A DNA stretch of 64,000 nt, taken from positions 5,872,001 through 5,936,000 of the forward strand of contig NZ_CP069396.1 of assembly GCF_016887565.1 (NCBI RefSeq). Reading direction: 5' to 3'. Origin of the DNA: Archangium violaceum. GTDB taxonomy: Bacteria; Myxococcota; Myxococcia; Myxococcales; Myxococcaceae. The position numbers and the translations under genes are program-made. The notes beneath the pieces are model-generated. The model worked only from the letters and a program-made list of their open reading frames with translations. It ran no database searches and was not told where the DNA came from. Positions 46,979-56,884 of the stretch are shown piece by piece (positions within the stretch are counted from its first letter, which is position 1; each line of letters begins with the position of its first letter).

Positions 46979-48790
46979 ATGCCGGCCGACAACGCTCACA
47001 TCCGCAACTTCTCGATCATCGCGCACATCGACCATGGGAAGTCCACCCTGGCCGACCGCCTGCTGGACGCCACCGGTACGGTGACCAAGCGTGAAGCGCA
47101 GGACCAGTTCCTCGACAACATGGAGCTGGAGCGCGAACGGGGCATCACCATCAAGGCCCAGTCGGTGCGGATGAACTACACCGCCAACGACGGCCAGAAG
47201 TATGTCCTCAACCTCATCGACACCCCGGGACACGTCGACTTCGCCTACGAGGTGAGCCGCTCGCTCGCTGCGTGCGAGGGCGCTCTCCTGGTGGTCGACG
47301 CCTCCCAGGGCGTCGAGGCCCAGACGCTCGCCAACGTCTACATGGCGTTGGATCACAACCTGGAGATCATCCCGGTCATCAACAAGATCGACCTGCCGAG
47401 CGCCGACGTGGAGCGCACGCGCCAGGAGATCGAGGACGTGATCGGCATCGATGGCTCCAGCGCCGTGCCGGCCTCCGCCAAGGAGGGCATCGGCATCAAG
47501 GACATCCTCGAGGCGGTGGTGAAGAACGTCCCGCCCCCCGCGGGTGATCCCCAGGCGCCGCTCCGGGCCCTCATCTTCGACAGCTGGTACGACAACTACC
47601 GCGGCGTCGTGACGCTGGTGCGCGTGCTCGAGGGCACGCTCAAGCTCAAGCAGAAGATCAAGCTGTGGAGCAACAACAAGGTCTTCGAGGTCCAGGAGCT
47701 GGGCGTCTTCAGTCCGTTCTCCCGCCCCGTGCAGCAGCTCATGGCTGGCGAGGTGGGCGTGCTGGTGGCCAACGTCAAGGAGCTCCAGGACGCCAAGGTG
47801 GGTGACACCGTGACGGAGGAGGCTCGCCCCACGGACGCTCCCTTCCCGGGCTTCAAGGAAGTGAAGCCCATGGTGTTCTCCGGCATCTTCCCGGTGGACT
47901 CCGAGCAGTACGAGGGCCTGCGCGACGCGCTCGCCAAGCTCAAGCTCAACGACGCGGCCTTCACCTACGAGCCCGAGTCCTCCACGGCGCTCGGCTTCGG
48001 CTTCCGCTGCGGCTACCTGGGCCTCCTGCACATGGAGATCGTCCAGGAGCGCCTGGAGCGCGAGTACAACCTCTCGCTCATCACCACGGCGCCCTCGGTG
48101 GTGTACCGCATCACCGACTCCCAGGGCACGGTGCTGCACGTGGACAACCCGGCCAAGCTGCCGCCGGTGCAGAAGATCGCCAAGTTCGAGGAGCCCGTCC
48201 TCACCTGCCACATCCACGTGCCCAACGACTACCTGGGTGCGGTGCTCAAGCTGTGCCAGGACCGGCGCGGCGTTCAGAAGGACATGAAGTACCTGGGCAC
48301 CAGCGGCACGCGCGTGCAGGTGACGTACGAGATGCCGCTCGCCGAGGTCGTCTTCGACTTCTTCGACAAGCTCAAGAGCGTCACGCGCGGCTACGCCAGC
48401 CTCGACTACGAGCTGGCCGGCTACGTGGAGGCGGACCTCGTGCGTCTGGACATCCTCATCAACGGCGATCCGGTGGACGCGCTCAGCGTCATCGTCCACA
48501 AGGAGCGCGCCTACCAGCGCGGCCGCGAGGTGTGCCAGAAGCTCAAGGAGGTCATCCCGAAGCAGATGTACGAGGTGGCCATCCAGGGCGCCATCGGCGC
48601 GAAGATCATCTCGCGCGAGACGATCTCCGCCATCCGCAAGAACGTGCTCGCCAAGTGCTACGGCGGTGACATCAGCCGCAAGCGCAAGCTCCTCGAGAAG
48701 CAGAAGGAGGGCAAGAAGCGCATGAAGCAGGTGGGCTCGGTGGAAATCCCGCAGGAAGCGTTCCTCGCGGTCCTGAAGACGGAGGAGTAG
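46979..48790 (+). CDS. lepA: Elongation factor 4 (LepA)
   Basis: 603 residues from the ATG at 46,979, which gives the standard N-terminus ([20 protein letters not shown]). GTPase motifs: AHIDHGKST (G1), GITIKAQ (G2), DTPGHVDF (G3), NKIDLPSA (G4). EF-G-like domains and the LepA-specific C-terminal domain ([13 protein letters not shown]-type, [17 protein letters not shown]) are complete. It remodels or back-translocates ribosomes under stress. It is followed five bases on by lepB, the classical lepA-lepB pairing. Confidence 0.98.
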   Translation: MPADNAHIRNFSIIAHIDHGKSTLADRLLDATGTVTKREAQDQFLDNMELERERGITIKAQSVRMNYTANDGQKYVLNLIDTPGHVDFAYEVSRSLAACEGALLVVDASQGVEAQTLANVYMALDHNLEIIPVINKIDLPSADVERTRQEIEDVIGIDGSSAVPASAKEGIGIKDILEAVVKNVPPPAGDPQAPLRALIFDSWYDNYRGVVTLVRVLEGTLKLKQKIKLWSNNKVFEVQELGVFSPFSRPVQQLMAGEVGVLVANVKELQDAKVGDTVTEEARPTDAPFPGFKEVKPMVFSGIFPVDSEQYEGLRDALAKLKLNDAAFTYEPESSTALGFGFRCGYLGLLHMEIVQERLEREYNLSLITTAPSVVYRITDSQGTVLHVDNPAKLPPVQKIAKFEEPVLTCHIHVPNDYLGAVLKLCQDRRGVQKDMKYLGTSGTRVQVTYEMPLAEVVFDFFDKLKSVTRGYASLDYELAGYVEADLVRLDILINGDPVDALSVIVHKERAYQRGREVCQKLKEVIPKQMYEVAIQGAIGAKIISRETISAIRKNVLAKCYGGDISRKRKLLEKQKEGKKRMKQVGSVEIPQEAFLAVLKTEE

Positions 48791-48795
48791 GGCAC

Positions 48796-50043
48796 ATGTC
48801 CACCACCGCGACCACGACTCCGCCGGGAGGCCTCGAGGCCAGCATGGCCGCCCGCCGGACGCCGGAGCAGCTCAAGGCCAGCCGCGCCCTGTTGTGGCGC
48901 GAGCTGCTCACCAGCCTGTGGGCGCCCCTGGTCATCCTGGGGCTGGCCTTCGTCCCCTACATCATCCTCATCGAGTTCGTCCCGGCCGCCGCCGCGTGGG
49001 CCCAGCCGCTCATGCAGTACCTGGCCCTGGCGATGCTCGTGTACTTCCTGGGGCTGATCGGCTGGCGCCTGGTGTCTCCCAAGGAGCGGCAGCTGCGCCA
49101 CCTGCGGCACGAGGCGCGCGAGCTCATCGGGGAGATCGCCCGCATCCACAAGCGGGTGCCCGGGAAGATCCCCGCCGAGGCGTCCAGCAAGCTGGCCGAG
49201 CAGGCCATGCAGGTGGAGGCCGCCTCGCTGGCCGGAGACGTCTCGCGGCTGGAGAAGGAGACGGCGGCGCTCGACGCGCTGGCCACCCAGCAGCTGGGGG
49301 CGTACCGCAAGCAGAGCGCCTGGGACTTCTTCTCCGGCTTCGCCAAGGCGCTGGCCATCGCGGTCATCATCCGCGTCTTCATCATCGAGCCGTACCGGAT
49401 TCCGTCCGGCTCCATGCTGCCCACGCTGGAGATCGGCGATCAGGTCTTCATCAACAAGTTCATCTACGGGGTGCGGCTGCCCTTCACCAACTACGTGCCA
49501 TTCCAGATCGTCCGCCCGCCGGCACGTGGCGATGTGATCGTCTTCAACAACCCCGTGCGCCCCGAGCTGGACTTCATCAAGCGCGTCATCGGCGTCCCCG
49601 GGGACAAGGTGGAGCTGATCGACAACGTCGTCTACATCAACGGCGTGGCCCAGCAGCGCACGCTGGCGAAGGAGGACCTGCTCGTCCACAACAAGGGCGA
49701 CAACGGTCCCTGGTTCCCCCAGCGCATGTTCCTGTTCCATGAAAACCTGGATGGGAGGGTGCACTCGGTGCTGCAGGACGGGCCCACGCCCCGCACGCAC
49801 ACCGAGGGACCCTACGTCGTCCCCGCGGGCCAGGTCTTCGTGATGGGCGACAACCGGGACAACAGCCTGGACAGCCGCTACGGCCTGGGTGAGCCCGGCC
49901 GGGGCGTGGAGTTCGTCCCCTACGGCCACATCAAGGGCAAGGCCATGGTCATCTGGCTGGCGCTCGGGTACGGGGGTTGGTTCAGCAACTTCTTCGAGGG
50001 GACCGGGCTGCGCACCGACCGCCTCTTCGAGCCCGTGCGTTGA
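48796..50043 (+). CDS. lepB: Signal peptidase I
   Basis: 415 residues, longer than usual because of about 180 extra N-terminal residues holding two hydrophobic segments (about 40-60 and 70-88) and a coiled helical stretch (98-165). Catalytic Ser206 in PSGSMLPTL and Lys262 in DFIKRVIGVPGD, with GDNRDNSLDSR as box E. It removes signal peptides from exported proteins at the periplasmic face of the inner membrane. GGAGGAG at the end of lepA serves as ribosome site. A short membrane protein gene follows. Confidence 0.97.
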   Translation: MSTTATTTPPGGLEASMAARRTPEQLKASRALLWRELLTSLWAPLVILGLAFVPYIILIEFVPAAAAWAQPLMQYLALAMLVYFLGLIGWRLVSPKERQLRHLRHEARELIGEIARIHKRVPGKIPAEASSKLAEQAMQVEAASLAGDVSRLEKETAALDALATQQLGAYRKQSAWDFFSGFAKALAIAVIIRVFIIEPYRIPSGSMLPTLEIGDQVFINKFIYGVRLPFTNYVPFQIVRPPARGDVIVFNNPVRPELDFIKRVIGVPGDKVELIDNVVYINGVAQQRTLAKEDLLVHNKGDNGPWFPQRMFLFHENLDGRVHSVLQDGPTPRTHTEGPYVVPAGQVFVMGDNRDNSLDSRYGLGEPGRGVEFVPYGHIKGKAMVIWLALGYGGWFSNFFEGTGLRTDRLFEPVR

Positions 50044-50096
50044 GCGCGGTCCGGGTGCTTGACGCGCCGCGCGCGCCGCTGCTACGCCCAGGGGTC

Positions 50097-50513
50097 ATGC
50101 GTCATCCTTCTGGGAAGGTCAGCCTCGGTGCCCTGTTCGCTCTGGCCGTCGTCGCGGGGGTGATCTACGCGGGCGTGATGTTCGTGCCCTTCTATGTGGA
50201 CCACCTCGACGTGAAGGAAGCCGTCGCGGTGGCCCACAACCTGTCGGGCAGGAACTACAACGACGCCATGTTGCGCAACGTCATCCGTGAGCGCACGGGC
50301 CAGCTGGGCTCGCACTGGGAGCGGGATCAGTTCGATCGCGACGTCCTCATGCCCGGCCTGGGGTTGAATGACGAGCAGATCCTCATCGAGCGCAGCGACG
50401 TCACCCAGAATGTCCGCATCGAGGTGAGCTATGAACGGACGGTCCGGCTCAAGCCGACCAACGCCGTCCGCACGCTGCATTTCAGCGCGGTGAAGGAAGG
50501 CATCCCGGAGTAA
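50097..50513 (+). CDS. Small membrane protein downstream of lepB (DUF4845-like)
   Basis: 138 residues with one N-terminal membrane helix (about 9-31, [20 protein letters not shown]) and a periplasmic part of about 105 residues. Place and layout match the small DUF4845-type proteins found after lepB in many proteobacteria, but I assign the family only from layout. Function unknown; possibly linked to signal peptidase. The upstream frame (from 49,977) is a shadow of lepB. Confidence 0.75.
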   Translation: MRHPSGKVSLGALFALAVVAGVIYAGVMFVPFYVDHLDVKEAVAVAHNLSGRNYNDAMLRNVIRERTGQLGSHWERDQFDRDVLMPGLGLNDEQILIERSDVTQNVRIEVSYERTVRLKPTNAVRTLHFSAVKEGIPE

Positions 50514-50523
50514 TAGGGAGCGT

Positions 50524-51417
50524 ATGAGACACCTGCTGGGAATCGAGGGCCTGCGGCGCGCCGACATCGAGGCGCTGCTGGATCGGGCCGAGGCGCACCT
50601 TCAGGGTGGGCCGGATGCCTCGCACGTCCTGCGGGGCAGGGTGGTGGCCAACCTCTTCTTCGAGGACTCCACGCGCACCCGCACCTCCTTCGAGATGGCG
50701 GCGCACGCGCTCGGGGCCCGGGTGCTCAACTGGACGGCCGCCGGCTCCTCCGTGTCCAAGGGCGAGACGCTGCTGGACACCGTGCGCAACATCGAGGCCA
50801 CCGGCCCGGTGGTGCTCGTCATCCGGCACCGCTCCTCGGGAGCGCCGCACCTGGTGGCCAAGCACGTGCGCTGCGCCGTCGTCAACGCCGGGGATGGTAC
50901 CCACGAGCACCCCTCGCAGGCCCTGCTGGACGCCTTCACCCTGCGCCGCCGCTGGGGCCGCCTGGATGGCCGCACGGTGGTCATCGTCGGCGACATCCTC
51001 CACAGCCGCGTGGCCCGCTCCAACCTGCACTGCCTCACCGCGCTGGGCGCCAGGGTGGTGCTGTGCGGCCCGCCCACGCTGCTGCCGCCCGGGCTGGAGT
51101 CGCTCGGCGCCGAGGTGTCCACGAGCCTCGACGCGGTGCTGCCCCGCGCGGACGCCGTCATGTGCCTGCGCGTGCAGACGGAGCGGCAGACCGAGAACTT
51201 CTTCCCCTCGGCGCGCGAGTTCTCCCGCCTGTTCGGGCTCAACGCCGCCCGCGCCGAGCGGCTCAAGCCGGAGGCGCTCGTCCTGCACCCCGGCCCCATG
51301 AATCGCGGGGTGGAGATCGCCCCGGCCGTGGCCGATGGTCCCCGCAGCGTCATCCTGGAGCAGGTGGCGCATGGGGTGGCCGTCCGCCGCGCCATCCTCG
51401 AGGAGGTGTGCCGGTGA
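50524..51417 (+). CDS. pyrB: Aspartate carbamoyltransferase, catalytic chain
   Basis: 297 residues. Carbamoyl-phosphate loop STRTRTS (49-55), [17 protein letters not shown] and [11 protein letters not shown] are all present. It makes N-carbamoyl-aspartate, step two of pyrimidine synthesis. No pyrI regulatory chain follows; instead pyrC overlaps by four bases. Ten bases separate it from the membrane-protein gene before it, so lepA to carA probably form one transcript. Confidence 0.97.
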   Translation: MRHLLGIEGLRRADIEALLDRAEAHLQGGPDASHVLRGRVVANLFFEDSTRTRTSFEMAAHALGARVLNWTAAGSSVSKGETLLDTVRNIEATGPVVLVIRHRSSGAPHLVAKHVRCAVVNAGDGTHEHPSQALLDAFTLRRRWGRLDGRTVVIVGDILHSRVARSNLHCLTALGARVVLCGPPTLLPPGLESLGAEVSTSLDAVLPRADAVMCLRVQTERQTENFFPSAREFSRLFGLNAARAERLKPEALVLHPGPMNRGVEIAPAVADGPRSVILEQVAHGVAVRRAILEEVCR

Positions 51418-52721
51418 GCTCGACGATCCTCTTCCGCCGCGGACGGGTGATCGATCCCCGCAACGGCGTGGACGGTGTGCGTGACGTGCTGGTGCGTGAC
51501 GGCCGTGTCACGGACGTCTCCGAGGCCCCCCTGTCGGTGAACGAGCCGGACGTCCAGGTGGTGGAAGCCGCTGGCAAGCTGGTGCTGCCGGGCTTCATCG
51601 ACCTGCACGTGCACCTGCGCGAGCCGGGCGAGGAGGGCAAGGAGACAGTCCTCACCGGCTGCATGGCGGCGGTGGCGGGCGGCTTCACCGGGGTGGTGGC
51701 CATGCCCAACACCAAGCCCGTCAACGACAGCGTGCTCGTCACCGAGTACGTGAAGGCCAAGGCCCGCGAGGCGCGGCTGTGCCACGTGTACCTGGCGGGC
51801 GCCATCACCAAGGGCCTCCAGGGCGAGGAGATGGCGGAGATGGGAGCGCTCGTCTCGGCCGGCTGCGTCTGCATCACCGACGACGGCCGCCCGGTGATGA
51901 ATGCCGGCCTCATGCGCCGCGCCCTCCAGTACGCCCAGCTCTTCGACCTGCCCGTCATGGTGCACGAGGAGGACCTGACCCTCTCCGGCAAGGGCGTGAT
52001 GAACGAGGGCCGCACCTCCACACGGCTGGGACTCGTTGGCATCCCACCCTCCGCCGAGGTGGCCATGGTGGCGCGCGACCTGGTGCTCCTGGAGGAGACG
52101 AAGGGGCGGCTGCACGTCGCCCACGTGTCCTGCGAGGGCAGCGTGCGCCTCATCCGCGAGGCGAAGCGCCAGGGCCTGCGCGTGACGGCCGAGGCCGCCC
52201 CCCATCATTTCACGCTGGATGACGAGGCCGTGGGGGCCTATGACACGCACGCCCGAATGAACCCGCCCCTGCGTACCCGCCGCGACGTGGAAGCCCTGCG
52301 CGAGGCCCTGGCCGATGGCACCATCGATGCCATCGCCACGGACCACGCGCCCCACGGCGTGCTGGAGAAGCAGGTCGAGTTCGACAAGGCGTGGAACGGG
52401 GTGGTGGGGCTGGAGACGGCCCTGGGCCTCACCCTGGCGCTGGTGCGCGAGGGCGTGCTGAGCCTTCAGCGGGCGGTCGCCCTGCTGACGGACGGGCCTG
52501 CGAAGGCATTCGGGCTGCCAGGCGGTCATCTGGCGGCTGGAGCCCCGGCGGACATCGTAGTCGTGGAGCCGAACGCGGAGTGGACGGTGGACTCGGCGAG
52601 GTTCTTCTCGCGCAGTCGGAACACCCCCTTCCACGGTCGGCGATTGACGGGTCGGGTCGCCCAGACTTGGGTCTCCGGGCGGCTCGTCTTCGAGGACGGT
52701 CACATCAAGGAGCACAGGTGA
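51414..52721 (+). CDS. pyrC: Dihydroorotase, multifunctional complex type
   Basis: 435 residues; GTG start overlaps pyrB by four bases, with GAGGAGG upstream. Zinc ligands [10 protein letters not shown] (His65, His67), the carbamylated-Lys region near [23 protein letters not shown] and ATDHAPH. It closes carbamoyl-aspartate to dihydroorotate. The long type-I form with HLREPG usually works in a complex with the transcarbamoylase encoded next to it. Its last base is the first base of carA. Confidence 0.97.
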   Translation: MSSTILFRRGRVIDPRNGVDGVRDVLVRDGRVTDVSEAPLSVNEPDVQVVEAAGKLVLPGFIDLHVHLREPGEEGKETVLTGCMAAVAGGFTGVVAMPNTKPVNDSVLVTEYVKAKAREARLCHVYLAGAITKGLQGEEMAEMGALVSAGCVCITDDGRPVMNAGLMRRALQYAQLFDLPVMVHEEDLTLSGKGVMNEGRTSTRLGLVGIPPSAEVAMVARDLVLLEETKGRLHVAHVSCEGSVRLIREAKRQGLRVTAEAAPHHFTLDDEAVGAYDTHARMNPPLRTRRDVEALREALADGTIDAIATDHAPHGVLEKQVEFDKAWNGVVGLETALGLTLALVREGVLSLQRAVALLTDGPAKAFGLPGGHLAAGAPADIVVVEPNAEWTVDSARFFSRSRNTPFHGRRLTGRVAQTWVSGRLVFEDGHIKEHR

Positions 52722-53839
52722 TGAAGCGGGCAGTGCTCGCGCTGGCGGATGGCACCACCTTCGAGGGTCGCGCTCTCGGGGCGGCCGGTGAAACGGTCGG
52801 AGAGGTGGTCTTCAACACGTCGATGATGGGCTACCAGGAGATCCTCACGGATCCCTCCTACGTCGGCCAGATCGTCACCATGTCGTATCCCGAGATGGGG
52901 AACGTCGGGGCCAACCCCGGTGACGAGGAAGCGCCGAAGCCCCACGCCGTGGGCATGGTGGTGCGCAACGCCACGGCCCAGCAGTCCAACTGGCGCGCCC
53001 AGGAGTCGCTCGACGCGTACCTGAAGCGCCATGGGATTACGGGCATCGAGGGCATCGACACCCGCCGCCTGGTGCGCCACGTGCGCACCCACGGCGCGCA
53101 GATGGGGGTCATCTCCAGCGAGGGCCACACTCCGGCCTCGCTGGTGGAGCGCGCCCGCGCCGCCCGGGGCATGGAGGGGCAGGATCTCGCCACCGGCGTG
53201 TCCACGAAGGAGTCCTACCTCTTCACCACGCCCACGCCCAACCTGCTCGGCGAGGCCCCGCGCCCCGCGCCCGAGCTGCGCTTCGACGTGGTGGCCTACG
53301 ACTACGGCCTCAAGCGCTCCATGCTCCACTTCCTGGTGGACGTGGGCTGCCGCGTGAAGGTGGTCCCCGCCGGGACGACGGCCGAAGAGGTGCTGGCCAA
53401 CAAGCCCCACGGCGTGTTCCTCGCCAACGGCCCGGGAGACCCCGCGGCGGTGAAGGGCGCGGACAAGGTGGTGGCCTCGCTGCTGGGCAAGGTGCCGGTG
53501 TTCGGCATCTGCCTGGGACACCAGATCCTCGCACTGGCGCTGGGCGGCCGGACGTACAAGATGAAGTTCGGCCACCGGGGCGCCAACCAGCCGGTCAAGG
53601 ACCTGACCACCGGCAAGGTGGAGATCACCTCGCAGAACCACGGCTTCGCGGTGGATGATGCGAGCGTGAAGGGCAAGGCCGTGGTGAGCCACATCAACCT
53701 CAATGACGGCACCGTGGAGGGCCTGGTCGTCCCCGACGCCCGCGCCTTCAGTGTGCAGTACCACCCGGAAGCCTCGCCCGGGCCGCATGACGCCCGGTAC
53801 CTCTTCGCGCGTTTCGCGAAGCTGATGGCCGGAGAGTAG
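52721..53839 (+). CDS. carA: Carbamoyl-phosphate synthase, small (glutaminase) chain
   Basis: 372 residues, starting on the last base of the pyrC stop (TGATG). N-terminal small-subunit domain ([30 protein letters not shown]) and C-terminal class I amidotransferase with Cys264 in FGICLGHQ and the late His-Glu pair in YHPEASPGP. It supplies ammonia from glutamine to CarB, the gene for which is not in the window. Confidence 0.97.
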   Translation: MKRAVLALADGTTFEGRALGAAGETVGEVVFNTSMMGYQEILTDPSYVGQIVTMSYPEMGNVGANPGDEEAPKPHAVGMVVRNATAQQSNWRAQESLDAYLKRHGITGIEGIDTRRLVRHVRTHGAQMGVISSEGHTPASLVERARAARGMEGQDLATGVSTKESYLFTTPTPNLLGEAPRPAPELRFDVVAYDYGLKRSMLHFLVDVGCRVKVVPAGTTAEEVLANKPHGVFLANGPGDPAAVKGADKVVASLLGKVPVFGICLGHQILALALGGRTYKMKFGHRGANQPVKDLTTGKVEITSQNHGFAVDDASVKGKAVVSHINLNDGTVEGLVVPDARAFSVQYHPEASPGPHDARYLFARFAKLMAGE

Positions 53840-53853
53840 GATCTCGTAGCCCC

Positions 53854-54537
53854 ATGGAATCCCCTCTTTCGCCGTTGTCGTACCAGCCCTACCTGGATCA
53901 GCTGATCGCCTTCGGGAGCCAGGAGTCGCGCAAGCCGGACCTGCTCGACGCCAAGGCGGAGTACCTGCGTCTCACGGGCGAGGTCTTCGAGGACGACCAG
54001 ATCTTCGAGCTGCGGATGGCGTCCTTCCTGGACTACTACCTGTTCGACCGCGTCTCGCCGATCTCCAAGCTGACGCCAGCGGCGGAGCTGTACCAGCTGC
54101 GGCAGCAGGGGGCCTCGCCCGAGGAGGCCAACGCCTTCCGCTGCTTCACGGAGACCGTCCACGGCCTCTTCGAGGTGCGCAAGCTGGGCAAGGGCATGGT
54201 GCGCCTGCGCGAGCTCTTCTCCGGCAAGGACTTCGACGTCACCGAGCGCCGCACCGTGGCGGGCCTGGAGACGGGGGACGTGCTGGAGGCCCGGCTCATT
54301 CCCTTCGCCGGGCACCTGCTGTTCTCCTCCGCCTTCTGCTTCCACCCGCGCGTGGCCGTGAAGTCCATCAAGGCCGAGGTGAAGCGGCGCAAGAAGAAGG
54401 AGCCGGATCGTCCTCCCGTGGAGCTCGTCTGGGAGTGCGCCCGGCGCGCCGTGAAGGTCGAGCGTTACAAGCAGATCGCCATCGAGCGCATCTACGACTT
54501 CTCGCAGACGACGCCCTGGTTGGCGTCCGCGAGCTAG
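53854..54537 (+). CDS. Conserved hypothetical protein
   Basis: 227 residues, soluble, rich in Leu, Glu and Arg, with no signal peptide or membrane segment. Stretches such as FEDDQIFELRMASFLDYYLF and ARLIPFAGHLLFSSAFCFHP are protein-like and probably conserved, and a Lys/Arg-rich block (KAEVKRRKKKEPDR) lies near 175. I do not recognise the family. It follows carA by 14 bases and is closed by a hairpin, so it is probably the last gene of the lepA-carA run. Confidence 0.8.
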   Translation: MESPLSPLSYQPYLDQLIAFGSQESRKPDLLDAKAEYLRLTGEVFEDDQIFELRMASFLDYYLFDRVSPISKLTPAAELYQLRQQGASPEEANAFRCFTETVHGLFEVRKLGKGMVRLRELFSGKDFDVTERRTVAGLETGDVLEARLIPFAGHLLFSSAFCFHPRVAVKSIKAEVKRRKKKEPDRPPVELVWECARRAVKVERYKQIAIERIYDFSQTTPWLASAS

Positions 54538-54545
54538 GCAGGGCA

Positions 54546-54574
54546 GGGAGGGAGGCGATTCACCGCCCCCTCCC
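54546..54574 (+). terminator. Strong hairpin ending the lepA-carA run
   Basis: GGGAGGG-A-GGCG, a six-base loop, then CGCC-CCCTCCC: an 11-bp stem with one bulged A, eight bases after the previous stop. No U-tract follows. The remaining 200 bp up to 54,770 contain only a protein-like scrap (CVTPDGYFHLEGKLLLVVYA, 54,630-54,700, +) without a start. Confidence 0.6.
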
Positions 54575-54770
54575 ATCCGCCAGCCGTCTCCCCTCAGCGG
54601 TGAGTATCGACTTCCTGTTGCTGATAAGTGCGTCACGCCGGACGGCTACTTCCACCTCGAGGGCAAGCTGCTGCTCGTCGTCTACGCCGAGTACTCGGTG
54701 AGGGCGAGCTCTACCCAGCCTCCCCAGAGCAACTGGCGGCTCTACTCCTCCTCCATCTGGAAAGAGTCTC

Positions 54771-56057
54771 ATGCCAACCCGTCTGGGCGTCGCGGTCCTG
54801 CTCATCGCCCTGCTCAATGCGTGCGCCACCCCTGGTGTCATACGCCTCGACACGGGGCAGGGCGCGCCCCTGGAGTACAAGCCCTCCTCCTCGAACAAGT
54901 CCGTGAAGGTGGCCGCGGAAGCGTTCGAGGAGGCGCTGACGCAACTGGTGCTGAATGAGACCCTGACGCTCCAGTCTCCTCGGCGAAGCCAGCTGGTGCG
55001 TGCATCCTACCCCAGCAACGACGCGGAGAATCGATGGCAGCGTCTCATGGGCAAGAGCTTCGGCGGCATCTGCCAGCCGGGCCAGCGCAGAGGAGACTGC
55101 CTGTCGCTACTCGACGACATGATGGCTCTGAGCGAGTGGGACAAGCTGGGCGTGGCCCTGGGCCTGTCGCTGGAGCCTCTCAATGAGAGCATCGCCAGGG
55201 CGGTGGAGAAGACCCTGGCCCCTCAGCTCTTCTACACCGTCATTGCCACGGGCCTCATCACCTGGGCTGTACTGGCGGCGAATCCCGAGCCCGTGTTCAC
55301 CAAGGCAGCGGCCATCGTCTCAGCGGTCCTGCTGATCTACCTGGGAGTGGAGACCTTCCTGGAGGTGGTGGACGCGAGCCGGGAGCTGAAATGGGCCACC
55401 GACCGGGCCACGACGTGGGCGGAGTTGGAGCAGGCTGGCCAGCGCTTCGCCAACCGGGTGGGGCCGGAGGTTGCGCGCGTCTTCGTCCTCGCGGTCACCG
55501 TGGGGGTGAGTCATGGAATGACCGGGGGGGCTGCGTTTTTGGCCTCGCGGCTGTCGATGCTGCCCAACTTCACGGAGGCAGCGGTGGCGGGGGCCTCGCG
55601 GGTAGGCATCCACCTGGCGAGCGTGGGACAAGTGAGTGAGGTGGCCGTTATAGGAAACACGGTCATCATCTCCCTGCCAGCCATGGCGGTCGCCGTCGTG
55701 TCCCAGGGCCTGGGAGGAACCGCAGCAGGAGTCGGTCCTGTCGGTTTCAGGTCTTGGGGCTCGTTCAACGGCCTCAAGAGTGCCTTGGGTTCGGCGGGCA
55801 AGGGGAAGCAGTGGCACCACATCGTCGAACAGACGAAGGGCAACACGCAGCAGTTCGGTCCCCATGCCCTTCATAACACCGAGAACGTGATCGCCATTGA
55901 TGAAGAGATTCATCGGCAGATCAGCTCGTACTACTCGTCTAGAGATCCTCTCTTCTCAGGTGGACAAACCGTGCGGCAGTGGCTGAGTGGCCAATCCTTC
56001 CAGGCCCAACGCGAGTTCGGTTTGAAGATCCTCCGGGACTACGGAGCCATTCCATGA
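54771..56057 (+). CDS. Lipoprotein polymorphic toxin (SitA-type) with C-terminal HNH-like nuclease domain
   Basis: 428 residues. Lipoprotein signal MPTRLGVAVLLIALLNAC (lipidated Cys18), then GVIRLDTGQGAPL, a lead-in I associate with SitA toxins of Myxococcus. The middle (about 140-330) is helical with several hydrophobic, Gly/Ala-rich segments. The tail (about 344-428) carries QWHHIVEQ and LHNTENVIAIDEEIHRQIS, an HNH-like nuclease signature. SitA proteins pass between sibling cells by TraAB outer-membrane exchange and kill recipients lacking the immunity partner. The next gene overlaps by four bases and encodes a DUF2019-like protein, as expected for immunity. Exact Sit subfamily and nuclease target are inferred. 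Confidence 0.82.
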   Translation: MPTRLGVAVLLIALLNACATPGVIRLDTGQGAPLEYKPSSSNKSVKVAAEAFEEALTQLVLNETLTLQSPRRSQLVRASYPSNDAENRWQRLMGKSFGGICQPGQRRGDCLSLLDDMMALSEWDKLGVALGLSLEPLNESIARAVEKTLAPQLFYTVIATGLITWAVLAANPEPVFTKAAAIVSAVLLIYLGVETFLEVVDASRELKWATDRATTWAELEQAGQRFANRVGPEVARVFVLAVTVGVSHGMTGGAAFLASRLSMLPNFTEAAVAGASRVGIHLASVGQVSEVAVIGNTVIISLPAMAVAVVSQGLGGTAAGVGPVGFRSWGSFNGLKSALGSAGKGKQWHHIVEQTKGNTQQFGPHALHNTENVIAIDEEIHRQISSYYSSRDPLFSGGQTVRQWLSGQSFQAQREFGLKILRDYGAIP

Positions 56058-56416
56058 ACGTGCGCAACATTCAAAAGGCGAGCATCGAGGAGATCGTCCA
56101 AGAGTACGAGCAGGCGGCGCTTGCTTACGGACAGGCGCTGACCGCTGCGGATCATCGCGCTGCCAATCGCGCCCATGACAGGATTGCAAGTGCCTACCGT
56201 GAGATCCGGAGTCGAGCGGCGGCCTCCCAGCTCCTCCCTCTGTTGAGGAGGGAGGACGAGAACGTCCGTGCTTGTGTGGCGGCACACGCGCTTGAGTTCG
56301 CTCCAGAGCAGGGGGAACCTGTTCTGCTGGAGCTTGCTGCCTGCCCAGGACGTATCCGGACACGAGCGGAGTACACGCTCAAGATGTGGCGCGAGGGCAC
56401 GCTCGAGTTCCCATGA
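56054..56416 (+). CDS. DUF2019-like protein, probable immunity protein
   Basis: 120 residues, all helical, HEAT-like: IEEIVQEYEQAALAYGQAL, ANRAHDRIASAYREIRSR, LLPLLRREDENVRACVAAHA and LEFAPEQGEPVLLELA, ending WREGTLEFP. This is the DUF2019 pattern. The ATG overlaps the toxin stop (ATGA), so the two are made together, as toxin-immunity pairs are. It should bind and block the nuclease domain in the cytoplasm of the producing cell. Function inferred from family and position. Confidence 0.85.
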   Translation: MNVRNIQKASIEEIVQEYEQAALAYGQALTAADHRAANRAHDRIASAYREIRSRAAASQLLPLLRREDENVRACVAAHALEFAPEQGEPVLLELAACPGRIRTRAEYTLKMWREGTLEFP

Positions 56417-56529
56417 GCAGGGACAAGTCCTTGCCCGGGCGCAAGCGCACTCTGCCTTTTCTTCGCTCCACGGACACGACCTCCCGTGAGCCGACTTATC
56501 AGGTGTGTTCACAAAATCGGGGCAGGCTC

Positions 56530-56854
56530 ACTACCTGGCCGTCGTCATGGACCTCTTCTCGCGCAAGGTGGTGGGCTGGTCCATGAGCGAGCACATCGAC
56601 CGGCACCTGGTGCTCAACGCGCTGGACATGGCGCTCAAGGGACGTCAGCCACCGCGAGGACTGCTGCACCACTCGGACCGGGGCAGCCAGTACGCCAGCA
56701 CCGACTACCAGCAGGCGCTGGCCGCTCGGGGCATCCAGTCCTCTTCGAGTACATCGAGGTCTTCTACAACCGCCAGCGGCGGCACTCTTCACTGGGCTAC
56801 GTCAGTCCAGTGGATTTTGAGCTTGCGGCCTTACCGCAGAAGTTGGCATCTTAA
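56530..56854 (+). pseudogene. IS3-family transposase (orfB, rve domain) remnant
   Basis: The + strand encodes an integrase-core piece (YLAVVMDLFSRKVVGWSMSE ... LLHHSDRGSQYAST), then loses about 60 residues and shifts frame before the typical end (LFEYIEVFYNRQRRHSSLGY, VSPVDFE). The first catalytic Asp region is cut and the DDE glutamate is deleted, so it is inactive. It sits directly before the truncated P450 gene. Confidence 0.88.
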
Positions 56855-56884
56855 CCCTACTGTCCACGTAACCGGGGCAAGCTC

